DNA from: WHSW01 sp963705955
Lineage (GTDB): Bacteria; Actinomycetota; Thermoleophilia; Solirubrobacterales; 70-9
DNA length: 64,000 bases
Direction: 5' to 3'
Assembly: GCA_963705955.1 (NCBI GenBank)
Contig: CAVPLH010000010.1
Coordinates: 310,001 to 374,000 of the forward strand
The notes beneath the pieces were generated by a model. The model was not told where the DNA came from. It did not search any database and saw nothing but the letters and a program-made list of their open reading frames with translations. Below are positions 45,719-53,651 of this stretch, in pieces; the first letter of the stretch is position 1; each line of letters starts with the position of its first letter. A program made the position numbers and the translations under genes.

Positions 45719-46872
45719 GCTCGAGCAAGAGGCGATCGTGGTTCGTGCAGCTGGTCGCGCCGCTGGTCCTCGTCGCGTCGCTCGCCCTGGGGGCCTGCGG
45801 AGGAGGGGGCGACGTCGGTGGCGGCTCCGGTGGCGAGGTCTCGGTCGCGCAGGCCGAGGGCAAGCCGAGCGGGGACCTGACGATCTCGAACTGGGCGCTC
45901 TACATCGACAAGAACACCGTCTCGGACTACGAGCGCCAGAGCGGCGTCTCGGTCGACTATGTCGAGGACATCAACAGCTACGACGAGTTCTTCGGCAAGA
46001 TGCAGCCGCTGCTCGACCGGGGCGACTCCGGCGGCCGTTCGCTGATGGTCGCCGGTGACTGGCTGGCGAAGAAGATGTACGACCTCGGCTACATCCAGAA
46101 GCTCGACAAGGAGGCGCTCGCGCCGGCCTTCTCGCACCTGAGCCCGGACGTGAAGGCGCCGAGCTCCGACCCGAATTGGGACTTCTCGATTCCTTGGCAG
46201 GGCGGGATGACCGGCCTGATCGTGAACAAGCAAGAGGCGCCCGACGTGAACTCGATCAACGACCTCTTCGACCCCAAGTACAAGGGCAAGGTCGAGATCT
46301 TGACCGAGCTCCGCGAGGCGGTGCCGCTGGTCATGAAGGCCGAAGGCATCGATCCCGACACCGCCACCGAGGACGACTGGCAGGCCGCGATCGACAAGCT
46401 CCATGAAGCCGCCCAAACGGGGCAGATCCGCCGATTCACGGGCGGCGACTACGCCAAGGACCTGGTGACCGGCGACGCGGTTGCGGTGATGGGGTGGGCC
46501 GCGGACGCGATCCAGCTGCAGGCCGACAACCCGCAGCTCGAGTGGCGGATGCCCGCCGAGGGATGCATGGTCTGGTGGGACGATTGGGTGGTCCCGGTCG
46601 GGGCGCCGAACCCGACTGCGGCCTATGACTGGATCAACTACACCTACGATCCGAAGCACCAGGCGCAGATCGTCGGCTGGACCAGCGCCGTTACCCCGGT
46701 GGCCGGGGTCAAGGAGCTGTTCGAGAAGACCGATCCGGAGGCCGCGAAGAGCGAGTTGATCTTCCCGAGCGCGGACTACACGAAGGACTGCTCGACCCCG
46801 ATCAATCCCCCCGGCGGCCCCGAGGCCGAACACCGGATCGAGAGCGCGTGGGCGGCGGCGACCGGATCCTGA
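45715..46872 (+). CDS. PotD-like polyamine/amine ABC transporter substrate-binding lipoprotein
   Basis: 385 residues from GTG 45715. A lipoprotein signal (SSSKRRSWFVQLVAPLVLVASLALGAC, lipobox LGAC) precedes a Gly-rich linker and the PotD core: LTISNWALYIDKNTVSDYE, GDWLAKKMYDLGY, NDLFDPKYKGKVEILTELRE and VGWTSAVTPVAGVKELF. It should capture a polyamine-like amine outside the membrane. The transporter subunits are not nearby; the PotB-PotC fusion at 13.8-15.5 kb is a possible partner. The gene is translationally coupled to the TetR gene. Confidence 0.85.
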   Translation: MSSSKRRSWFVQLVAPLVLVASLALGACGGGGDVGGGSGGEVSVAQAEGKPSGDLTISNWALYIDKNTVSDYERQSGVSVDYVEDINSYDEFFGKMQPLLDRGDSGGRSLMVAGDWLAKKMYDLGYIQKLDKEALAPAFSHLSPDVKAPSSDPNWDFSIPWQGGMTGLIVNKQEAPDVNSINDLFDPKYKGKVEILTELREAVPLVMKAEGIDPDTATEDDWQAAIDKLHEAAQTGQIRRFTGGDYAKDLVTGDAVAVMGWAADAIQLQADNPQLEWRMPAEGCMVWWDDWVVPVGAPNPTAAYDWINYTYDPKHQAQIVGWTSAVTPVAGVKELFEKTDPEAAKSELIFPSADYTKDCSTPINPPGGPEAEHRIESAWAAATGS

Positions 46873-46877
46873 ATGCG

Positions 46878-47792
46878 CTAGACCGCGGCCGTCTCGGGGC
46901 TGACGAGGATCGAGAAATGGCCGAAGTCGGCGCCGATCACGGGCTCGCCGAACATCCCGGACATCGGTGAGAGCGGAGCCTCTCCGGCGGCCACGGACTC
47001 GGCGGCGTCGGCGAGCTCGCCCAGGAAGCGTGGTGGGATCGAGGGCCGCAGGCAGTGCGCGGCGTAGACGACCCGGATCTGACCGGCGAGCTCGTCGGCC
47101 AGCCGCCGTGCCGAACGGGCGAACACGGCGGCATCGGAGCCCTCCTCGTAGATCAGGTGCGGGCCGTAGTAGGCCTGGTCCTGGGCGAAGAGGATGCCGG
47201 CGACTTCGTCGACGAGGCAGATGTGATCGGGAGCGTGGCCGGGAGTGTGGATGACGCGGAGCTGCCGATCGCCGAGTTCGATCGTGTCGCCGTCGGCCAG
47301 CAGCCGCGTCGGCTCGGGCGCGCTGATCCGCCAACCGATCTCCGCGATCCGTCGCTCGGGCCACGGGCGCAGCATCTCGTCCGGGCCGATCAAGAACCAT
47401 CCGTCTCGATCCGCCTCGTGGAGGCGCTTCCAGCTCTCGTCCATGCCCCTCGCGAGCTCCCGGTAGGCGAGCAGGTGCTCGTCACGACAGCCGGCGGCGA
47501 TCCACTCCGGGCCAAGCTCGTGCATCTCGGTGTGCTCGAACAGCCTGTTGCCGCCCACGTGATCGAAGTGGACATGTGAGTTGACGACGAACGTGGGCGC
47601 CGACGCAAACGGCGAGATCGCCGCGGAGATGTCGGCCAGGCCGAGGCCCGTGTCGAGCAGCATGCACCGATCGGAGCCGGCGACCAGCCAGCTGGCGACG
47701 TGGCCAGGCTCGGCGACCAGATGGAGGCGCGGTTCGATCTCTCCGACCTGAAACCACGCTCCCGCGTCAGCGGCGAATCCGGAGGGGGCCAC
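46878..47792 (-). CDS. Metallo-beta-lactamase fold hydrolase
   Basis: 304 residues from GTG 47792, preceded by GGGGAG. The zinc motif NSHVHFDHVGG (HxHxDH), HTPGHAPDH (third His) and FAQDQAY (Asp) are complete, so it is a dinuclear MBL-fold enzyme of the glyoxalase II/lactonase type. It converges on the PotD gene with 5 bases between stops. Substrate unknown. Confidence 0.85.
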   Translation of the reverse strand: MAPSGFAADAGAWFQVGEIEPRLHLVAEPGHVASWLVAGSDRCMLLDTGLGLADISAAISPFASAPTFVVNSHVHFDHVGGNRLFEHTEMHELGPEWIAAGCRDEHLLAYRELARGMDESWKRLHEADRDGWFLIGPDEMLRPWPERRIAEIGWRISAPEPTRLLADGDTIELGDRQLRVIHTPGHAPDHICLVDEVAGILFAQDQAYYGPHLIYEEGSDAAVFARSARRLADELAGQIRVVYAAHCLRPSIPPRFLGELADAAESVAAGEAPLSPMSGMFGEPVIGADFGHFSILVSPETAAV

Positions 47793-47895
47793 ATCGTCAT
47801 TCTCCCCTCGCGCCCGTTCTCGGGGACTGTGCCCGCCGCGATGTCGCCGCGGCGTCACCCACCTACAATCGTCGTCCGCGGGATCGCCCCGCCCC

Positions 47896-47969
47896 GGGCC
47901 CGTAGCTCAGCCGGATAGAGCGTCGGTCTACGAAACCGAAGGTCACAGGTTCGAATCCTGTCGGGCCCG
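47896..47969 (+). tRNA. tRNA-Arg (anticodon ACG)
   Basis: Acceptor GGGCCCG pairs with CGGGCCC, discriminator G. Anticodon loop CTACGAA gives ACG. T arm CACAGGTTCGAATCCTGTG is standard. An inverted repeat GAGAAT..ATTCTC at 47984-48009 follows and could terminate transcription. The stretch 47970-48181 holds no gene I can support. Confidence 0.95.
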
Positions 47970-48181
47970 TTCCTCACCGTCTCGAGAATGGCTTGCCCTG
48001 GCAATTCTCAGTTCGCTCAGGAATTGTCTTCCTCGACATCGACATCGCAGTCCTTGCCTCATCGCAGGGTCCGGAATGTCGCCGCGAGATCCGCGGCGAG
48101 GCCGACGGCGCCGGCATCAATAGCGTCCCCGAGCGCGCCGCGGCAGGTTCGTTCGGCTGATTGTCGTCGTCGGGCCCTCGG

Positions 48182-49054
48182 CTACTGCTCAATCGGCGTG
48201 ATCAAGCGCCCTCCTTGAGCGGACGGCGTTTGTCGTTGGCACGCGCAAGCGTTTGTCAAACGGGCCCCGGCAGCAAACTCACGCGCCGTGGGCGATGAGC
48301 GCTCGGCGCTCCTCGGGTGCGGATGGAACCGAGCGCCCTTCAGCCCAAGCCTGGCGGCGTTCGCGTAGATCCGGGCGAGGGTGGCGATCGTGGACGGCGG
48401 ATAGCGGAGCAGCAGACCCACCATCCGCGTCCGGGTGAGTTCGCGGCGGCGCAACGCCATCGTCGCCGTAAAGACCTCGCTGCCGGCCTCCACGTTGCGG
48501 ATTACGATGCGCATCCGCTCGCCGGGATCGGCGACCGAGATCTCGTAGCTCTGCTCCATCGGCTGAAAGGGAGACACGTGCATCGCCTTCTGGAATCCGG
48601 CTCGGATCGCGCCCGTGGAATCGCGGGCGCGGCCGTCGAGCACATAGGAGTGACGCTCCCCCCAGGGGGTGTTGGTGACCTCGGCGATGACGGCCTCGAC
48701 GCTGTTTCCGTCGTGCCCATACAGAAAAAAGAAGGACACGGGGTTGAAGCCGACCCCGAGGTAGCGCGGGTTGGCAAGCAGCCTCACGGGGCCCGCCGGC
48801 CGGCGCCCGATGCGGTCCCGAGAGAGGTTGCGCGCTCTCTCGGCGAGCGGGATGGCGCTGTCGCCCAGGAAGTCGTCGCAACGCCACCGCGCGGGCGCCG
48901 GCCGGCGGGCCGACCAGAGGGGGATCGGATCGAGCAGCTCGGGGAGCTCCCCGAGGTCGAACAGGGGCAGGAAGACGCGATAGCGGAAGGAGTGGGCGAC
49001 GGGTCCGCGCCGCTTGTGCGCCACCCAGCCCTCGTAGATCGCCGAGGCGCTCAC
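48182..49054 (-). CDS. DUF1365 family protein
   Basis: 290 residues from GTG 49054: IYEGWVAHKRRGPVAHSFRYRVFLPLFDL, LLANPRYLGVGFNPVSFFFLYG and AEVTNTPWGERHSYVL, FQKAMHVSPF are the conserved DUF1365 blocks. Such proteins often sit beside FAD-dependent oxidoreductases and fatty-acid-modifying genes in light- or singlet-oxygen-induced clusters (established association, mechanism unknown). The GTG overlaps the oxidoreductase stop by 4 bases. The last 30 residues look atypical and may reflect an indel at the 3' end. Confidence 0.85.
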   Translation of the reverse strand: MSASAIYEGWVAHKRRGPVAHSFRYRVFLPLFDLGELPELLDPIPLWSARRPAPARWRCDDFLGDSAIPLAERARNLSRDRIGRRPAGPVRLLANPRYLGVGFNPVSFFFLYGHDGNSVEAVIAEVTNTPWGERHSYVLDGRARDSTGAIRAGFQKAMHVSPFQPMEQSYEISVADPGERMRIVIRNVEAGSEVFTATMALRRRELTRTRMVGLLLRYPPSTIATLARIYANAARLGLKGARFHPHPRSAERSSPTAREFAAGARLTNACACQRQTPSAQGGRLITPIEQ

Positions 49055-50412
49055 GCCGCTCTCTCCAACTCGAGCGGGGCCGCCGCGCGCGGGAGCTTGG
49101 GCTCGAGCGGCGCCGTCACGGCCGGCCGGTCGCCGGGGGGGCGCAGCGGTCCACGTCCGCCGAGCGCCTGCGAGACGCGCAGGGCCGACCAGACCCCGTC
49201 CTCGTGAAAGCCCCAGCCCCAGTAGGCGCCGCAGTAGTGCGTTCGGCGGATCCCCGAGATTTCGTCCCAACGCTCCTGCGCCCGGATCCCCTCCGGGGTG
49301 AAGACAGGGTGGGCGTAGTCGATCACCCGGATCACCTGTGCCGGATCGATCACCTCGGTGCGGTTGAGCGTGACCATGAACTCGCGGTCTGCCGCGAGCG
49401 ACTGGAGCCGGTTCATGTGGTACGTGACCGTCGTGCGGCCGGAATGATCGTCGTCGAGGTGGTAGTTCCAGCTCGCCCAGGCGGCGCGCCGTCGCGGCAT
49501 CACGCTCGTGTCTGTGTGCAGCGCCGCCTCGTTGCGTTGGTAGGGGATGGCGCCGAGGACCTGCGCCTCGGCGGGGCTGGGATCGGCGAGCAGCGCCAGC
49601 GCCGCGGGGGAGTGCACCGCGAGCACCACCTGGTCGAAGCGCTCCGACCCGTGGTCCAGCTTGAGAGTCACCCCACCGTGGCCGCGAACGACTGACCTGA
49701 CCGGCGTGCGCAGGCGGACACGCTCGCTGAAAGGCTCGATCAGGGCGTCCACGTAGCGGCGCGCACCGCCAGTGATCGTGCGCCAAGACGGCCTTCCGCG
49801 CAGCTGCAGCACGCGGTGGTTTTCGAAGAACTCCGCGAGGAAACCAACCGGAAAGCTCCACATCTGGCGCGGATCGGCCGACCACACGGCCGATGCCTGC
49901 GGCACCAGCAGCCGCTCGACGAAGTAGTCCGAATAGTCTCCGTCGGCGAGGAACCGGCGCAGGGAGGGCCCGTCGCCGCGTCTTCCCGCCAGCCTCCGGG
50001 CCTCCCGGTTGAAGCGCACGAGGTCGCGCAGCATCCGGTGAAAGCGCGGATCGAGCGCGTGCCCGGGACGGGCGAAGAGCCCGCGCGCTCCCCGCGTCGC
50101 CCACTCGAACCCGCCGTCGCCGTCGGACACGGAGAAGCTCATGTTCGCCGGGTGCGAGCTGACCCCGAGCTCGGCGAGCATGCGCTCGAAGTTGGGATAG
50201 TTGCGCTCGTTGAAGACGATGAAGCCGGTATCCACGGCCCGGCTGCCCGCCTCGGTCTCCACCTGAACCGTGTTGGTGTGGCCGCCCGGGTAGCCGCCGG
50301 CCTCGAACACATGGACGTCGTGTCCGGCCCGCTGCAGCTCGGCGGCGGCGACCAGGCCGGAGACCCCAGCGCCGACGACCGCGACCCGCTCCCGTCCCCG
50401 CATCTCGCTCAT
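49051..50412 (-). CDS. FAD/NAD(P)-binding oxidoreductase (amine oxidase/desaturase-like)
   Basis: 453 residues: VAVVGAGVSGLVAAAELQRAGHDVHVFEA and YPGGHTNTV are the flavin-binding N-terminus; DTGFIVFNERNYPNFERML, WSFPVGFLAEFFENH, THYCGAYWGWGFHEDGV complete the family typically paired with DUF1365. Probably oxidises a lipid (fatty acyl chain) rather than an amine. ATG overlaps the SRPBCC stop by 4 bases. Part of the six-gene operon read from 52326. Confidence 0.85.
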   Translation of the reverse strand: MSEMRGRERVAVVGAGVSGLVAAAELQRAGHDVHVFEAGGYPGGHTNTVQVETEAGSRAVDTGFIVFNERNYPNFERMLAELGVSSHPANMSFSVSDGDGGFEWATRGARGLFARPGHALDPRFHRMLRDLVRFNREARRLAGRRGDGPSLRRFLADGDYSDYFVERLLVPQASAVWSADPRQMWSFPVGFLAEFFENHRVLQLRGRPSWRTITGGARRYVDALIEPFSERVRLRTPVRSVVRGHGGVTLKLDHGSERFDQVVLAVHSPAALALLADPSPAEAQVLGAIPYQRNEAALHTDTSVMPRRRAAWASWNYHLDDDHSGRTTVTYHMNRLQSLAADREFMVTLNRTEVIDPAQVIRVIDYAHPVFTPEGIRAQERWDEISGIRRTHYCGAYWGWGFHEDGVWSALRVSQALGGRGPLRPPGDRPAVTAPLEPKLPRAAAPLELERAA

Positions 50413-50879
50413 GCCCGCAGCTCCTCGAGCGGGTGCGACAGGGTGGGCTCATCGAGCCGCTCGCCGAGCCCGCGAGTGGCCCGTCCGCCCAGCTGGTTGA
50501 AGGCGAGGCCGAGCAGCGGATCCAGTACCCGCCGGGCGCCCTTGAGGCGCAGCTCGGCGTCCCAGACCACGCAGCTGCCGCCGTCGGTGATCGGCTGCAC
50601 GCGCGCCTCGTCGCGGACCGTGACGCTCCCGGTCTCCGCGGCGAAGATCACACGGCGCGGCGGCTCCGCCGCGACGGTGACGTAGGGCAGGCTGACGTGG
50701 CTCCCCAGGAAGCCGACCTCGAGGTGATACCGCGCGCCGACCGTGCCGGGATCCCCGGAGAGGAGCCGGACTTCCTCGACGCTCGGATCCCACTCGGCGA
50801 TCGAGCGGAGGTCGGCGAGGTAGCTCCACACCTCCGCCGCGGAGTGAGGTGAATTGACCGTTCCCGTGTATCGGGCCAT
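50409..50879 (-). CDS. SRPBCC family protein
   Basis: 156 residues: MARYTGTVNSPHSAAEVWSYLADLRSIAEWDPSVEEVRLL is the classic SRPBCC/polyketide-cyclase entry, and WDAELRLKGARRVLDPLLGLAFNQLGGRA the C-terminal helix. It probably binds a hydrophobic molecule. Strong AAAGGAGAA ribosome-binding site. Gap of 24 bases from the SDR gene, and 4-base overlap with the FAD oxidoreductase. Confidence 0.85.
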   Translation of the reverse strand: MARYTGTVNSPHSAAEVWSYLADLRSIAEWDPSVEEVRLLSGDPGTVGARYHLEVGFLGSHVSLPYVTVAAEPPRRVIFAAETGSVTVRDEARVQPITDGGSCVVWDAELRLKGARRVLDPLLGLAFNQLGGRATRGLGERLDEPTLSHPLEELRA

Positions 50880-50903
50880 TTGTTTCTCCTTTCGAGTGAT
50901 GTG

Positions 50904-51896
50904 TCAGGCGGTCGGGGCGAAGAGGTCCCCGGGCCGGCCGGCGAGACTCGCCAGCCGCTCGCAGTAGTCCCAGAGGCGCTTGCGCTCGGAGTCCGTCTCG
51001 CGCGTTCGAGGCAGGCGGTACTCGGGACGCGGAGCCCGGTCGTGCCAGAAGCCGCCGCTGGGCGGCTCCAGCTTCGGGGCGCTTGCAAGCCAGACGATCG
51101 TGTCGGCGCCCTGGGACGCATCGCGCAGCAGGGGCTGCATCAAGCGGTGAAAGCGGGGCAGCGAGACGCGCAGTCCCCCGGTGTCGGCCCAGCCCGGGTG
51201 CATGGCGTGAAAGGCGATCTCATCTGCGGCGTGTCGCTTCGCCCAGAGGCCGTTTAGCACCACCTCGGCTCGCTTGGTGTGCGCGTAGAAGCCGGGACCG
51301 TCGAACTCGCGGTCGTCGAGCTGCGGGTCATCGGCGTCGAGCCGCGCCGTGTACATGCCTCCCGAGGAGACCGTGATCACGCGCGAGGGGGCGGCGCAGA
51401 GAAGCGCCGGCAGTAGAAGCTCGGTGAGCAGGAACGGCCCGAGGACGTTGGTGGCGAAGGTGAGCTCGACGCCCAGGGCGGTGCGCTCCCGCTGTCGAGT
51501 GAGAACGCCGGCGTTGTTGACGAGCACGTCCAGTGAGCGCACTCGCTCCTGGAAATCCCCGGCGAACTTCCGCACCCGGGTCGGGTCCGACATGTCGCAG
51601 AGCTCGGGTACGAGGCGGCCGGGGGCTTCCGGCAGGCGCGCTTCGATCCGGGACACGGCGCGAGCCGTGCGCTCCTCGTTACGGCCGAGCAGGTGGACGG
51701 TCGCGCCGGCGCCGAGCAGCGCCTCGCAGGTGGCCTCGCCGATTCCGGAGCTCCCGCCGGTGACCAGGACGGTTCGCCCGCTCAGCTCGCCCGCGATCGC
51801 GCTCCGATGGTCGAGGCCGCGCAGAGCGAACCCCGCCCTCGAGTAGCCCGGAGCCACGGCGAGGTCGAGCGCTCGGTCCAGAAAGCCCGAGGTCAC
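50904..51896 (-). CDS. Short-chain dehydrogenase/reductase
   Basis: 330 residues from GTG 51896: TVLVTGGSSGIGEATCEALL (TGxxxGIG), NNAGVL, VSSGGMY and YAHTKRAE (YxxxK) are all present, so it is a competent SDR. A 45-residue N-terminal extension (FLDRALDLAVAPGYSRAGFALRG) is typical of the subgroup resembling retinol dehydrogenases/DHRS-12. It starts inside the stop of the small membrane protein upstream (4-base overlap). Confidence 0.88.
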   Translation of the reverse strand: MTSGFLDRALDLAVAPGYSRAGFALRGLDHRSAIAGELSGRTVLVTGGSSGIGEATCEALLGAGATVHLLGRNEERTARAVSRIEARLPEAPGRLVPELCDMSDPTRVRKFAGDFQERVRSLDVLVNNAGVLTRQRERTALGVELTFATNVLGPFLLTELLLPALLCAAPSRVITVSSGGMYTARLDADDPQLDDREFDGPGFYAHTKRAEVVLNGLWAKRHAADEIAFHAMHPGWADTGGLRVSLPRFHRLMQPLLRDASQGADTIVWLASAPKLEPPSGGFWHDRAPRPEYRLPRTRETDSERKRLWDYCERLASLAGRPGDLFAPTA

Positions 51897-52081
51897 GGCG
51901 TCGCGGCCCCGCGCTCGCCTTCGGCGTGCATCGCAGCGGTTGGCTCCCCAAAGACTTCGCGGCCCTGTGCGAAGCGAATTCGATCGCGCCGCTCGTTGAC
52001 GATGCCCCAGGCGAGCAGGCCGAGCGCGGCCGCGACGATCGTGAACACGACCGTTCCGTAGATGAAGATCGTCAAGGTCAT
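51893..52081 (-). CDS. Single-helix mini membrane protein
   Basis: 62 residues: MTLTIFIYGTVVFTIVAAALGLLAWGIVNERRDRIRFAQG. One transmembrane helix with a positively charged cytoplasmic side. No family recognised. Its ATG overlaps the preceding gene's stop by 4 bases, and its stop overlaps the SDR start by 4 bases, so it is certainly translated within the operon. Confidence 0.65.
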   Translation of the reverse strand: MTLTIFIYGTVVFTIVAAALGLLAWGIVNERRDRIRFAQGREVFGEPTAAMHAEGERGAATP

Positions 52082-52326
52082 CGATCGGCGAAGTCGTCCC
52101 GCTCGCGGCGCGGCGCCAAGAAGGCGCCCAGCGCGAGGATCGAAGGGACCCAAAGCCCCACGAAGATTCCCTCGCTTTCCTCGCCAGAGAAGAAGAGGGC
52201 GACCGAGAGGCCGAAGGAGAGCAGGGCGGCCACGAGGAAGAGGCCGCGGGCCAGGAGATTCCGCTTGCGCGTGTCGCCCGCACGAAGAGCGCCAGAGGGT
52301 GTGTAGAATGTTTGTCCAGAGTTCAT
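52078..52326 (-). CDS. Two-helix mini membrane protein, first gene of the CarH-linked operon
   Basis: 82 residues: a polar N-terminus, then two hydrophobic helices (RGLFLVAALLSFGLSVALFF and GIFVGLWVPSILALGAFL). No family recognised. The predicted -10 (TAAAAA at 52333-52338) ends 7 bases from the ATG, so the transcript is probably leaderless. -35 TTGACA (52357-52362) is covered by three 11-bp direct repeats, which would place expression under the adjacent CarH-like regulator. Confidence 0.65.
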   Translation of the reverse strand: MNSGQTFYTPSGALRAGDTRKRNLLARGLFLVAALLSFGLSVALFFSGEESEGIFVGLWVPSILALGAFLAPRRERDDFADR

Positions 52327-52387
52327 GCTTGTTTTTTAGCAGATCTCTGACCGTCTTGTCAAGAGTCTGTCCAATGTCTGTCGACCC
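52311..52387. promoter_or_regulatory. CarH-type operator: three 11-bp direct repeats over the divergent promoter
   Basis: On the plus strand the 11-mers ctTGTCaagag (52355), tcTGTCcaatg (52366) and tcTGTCgaccc (52377) are in exact 11-bp register; a fourth copy ttTGTCcagag lies at 52311. On the minus strand they read xTxGACAxAC. The first covers TTGACA of the promoter for the minus-strand operon, and the third overlaps the carH-like start codon. Three tandem 11-bp repeats covering -35 is the arrangement known for CarH tetramers. Confidence 0.6.
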
Positions 52388-53288
52388 CATCAATGACGAC
52401 CCCCGCCTGAGGATCGGGGAGCTCAGCCGACGCACCGGCGTGGCGCCGGACACCCTGCGCGCCTGGGAGCGCCGCTACGGATTGCTGCGGCCGCAGCGCA
52501 GCGAGGGCGGGTTTCGCCTCTACCAGCGCGAGGATGAGCAGCACGTGCGGGCGATGAAGGCCTTGATCGACTCCGGCGTCTCGACGGCCGAGTCCGCCCG
52601 CCTTGCCGCCAGCGGCGTACCCGAGGTGGCGAAGGCGCCGGCCGCCGACGGGGCCTCCGTCGAGCCGAGGGCCTCGCGCCTCAGGGAGGCGCTCGAGCGC
52701 TTCGACGAGGCCGCCGCGCACGCGATCCTCGATGCCGCGCTTACACGACTCACCGTGAACGGTGTCGTTGACCAGCTCGTGCTCCCCGCGATACGCGAGA
52801 TCGGAAGAGGCTGGGAGAACGGAGAGGTCTCAATCGCCCAGGAGCACTTCGCCACCGGTCTGCTTCGCGAGCGGATGCTCGCGCTGGGGCGTAGCTGGGG
52901 GGCGGGGGTTGGGCCCCGGGCGCTGCTCGCCTGCCCACCCGGCGAGCTTCACGATCTCGGCCTGGTCGCGTTCGGGGTCGTCCTGCGCGATCGGGGGTGG
53001 CGCGTGACCTATCTCGGGCCGGACACGCCGATTGAGACGATCGCCTCGACCGTGGCCGAACTGAGACCCGCGGCGATCGTGCTGGCGGCGCTGGATGCCG
53101 AGCGCTTCGAGGCGGCCGCGGATCGGATCGCAGCCCTCGCCCGTGAGATGTCCGTCCTGATCGGTGGCGAGGGGGCCGACCCCGAGCTGGCGCGGCGGCT
53201 CGGGGCCGAGGTGCTCGACTCGGACCCGGTCCGCGCCGCGCTGCAGCTCGCCGCTGCTCCCTGGCCGGGCGAGACGGCGCAGGCATGA
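52374..53288 (+). CDS. MerR-family B12-dependent light regulator (CarH/LitR-like)
   Basis: 304 residues: MerR DNA-binding domain (RIGELSRRTGVAPDTLRAWERRYGLLRP..GGFRLY), then a four-helix bundle with WENGEVSIAQEH (the W-x9-EH cobalamin-binding motif) and a Rossmann B12-binding domain with ELHDLG (ExHxxG, lower-ligand His). In CarH, AdoCbl forms tetramers that repress in the dark and dissociate in light. The residue after the Trp is Glu; in Thermus CarH I recall His there. The gene probably represses its own promoter and the divergent operon. It begins inside the operator repeats. Confidence 0.85.
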   Translation: MSVDPINDDPRLRIGELSRRTGVAPDTLRAWERRYGLLRPQRSEGGFRLYQREDEQHVRAMKALIDSGVSTAESARLAASGVPEVAKAPAADGASVEPRASRLREALERFDEAAAHAILDAALTRLTVNGVVDQLVLPAIREIGRGWENGEVSIAQEHFATGLLRERMLALGRSWGAGVGPRALLACPPGELHDLGLVAFGVVLRDRGWRVTYLGPDTPIETIASTVAELRPAAIVLAALDAERFEAAADRIAALAREMSVLIGGEGADPELARRLGAEVLDSDPVRAALQLAAAPWPGETAQA

Positions 53289-53312
53289 AGCGAACGAGCG
53301 CGCGCGTTGCGC

Positions 53313-53571
53313 CTATTCTGAGCCGGCCATCGGGCGACCAGTGTGCTCGGCGTGGTCGCGAAGCGAGCCCGCGTGGGCCCGGGCGCTCGGGTCGCGGCGC
53401 GCCTTGACGACGCTCGCACCGGTGGTCACGGCGAGCACGACGACGATCACGATGAGCGAGGTGCCGGTGGCGATCTCGGGGATCGAGTCGTCCTGCAGGT
53501 GACCCCAGTGGAGGATGAGCTTGACCCCGATGAACGCGAGGATGATCGAGAGCAGTCGGAGCCCCGACGAA
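53313..53571 (-). pseudogene. 3' remnant of a TerC-family membrane protein gene
   Basis: An 86-codon open frame without a start codon reads LRLLSIILAFIGVKLILHWGH, SIPEIATGTSLIVIVVVLAVTTGASVVKARRDP, matching the last two membrane helices of TerC (tellurium resistance/manganese-export-related) proteins, which are about 300 or more residues long. The rest of the gene is missing, and the frame begins exactly at the hairpin at 53572-53603. It is convergent with the first CarH-like gene. This is a deletion remnant, not a frameshift. Confidence 0.6.
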
Positions 53572-53603
53572 GAAGCGGCCCGGGAATTGCCCCGGGCCGC
53601 TTC
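53572..53603 (-). terminator. 13-bp perfect hairpin downstream of the fasciclin gene
   Basis: GAAGCGGCCCGGG and CCCGGGCCGCTTC form a perfect 13-bp inverted repeat around AATTGC. On the minus strand it lies about 50 bp after the fasciclin stop and is followed by TTCTTC, so it likely works as an intrinsic-type terminator. It also marks the breakpoint of the terC remnant. Confidence 0.6.
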
Positions 53604-53651
53604 GGTCCTCGCGCGCGGGTTGTAGCCGCGCTTGCGTTCGCTCGCTTGGCG

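Noticed and set aside
47984..48009. Possible attachment site or element boundary next to tRNA-Arg
   Set aside because: The tRNA 3' end is not repeated near the integrase remnant, and only a short inverted repeat is present, so integration at this tRNA cannot be supported.
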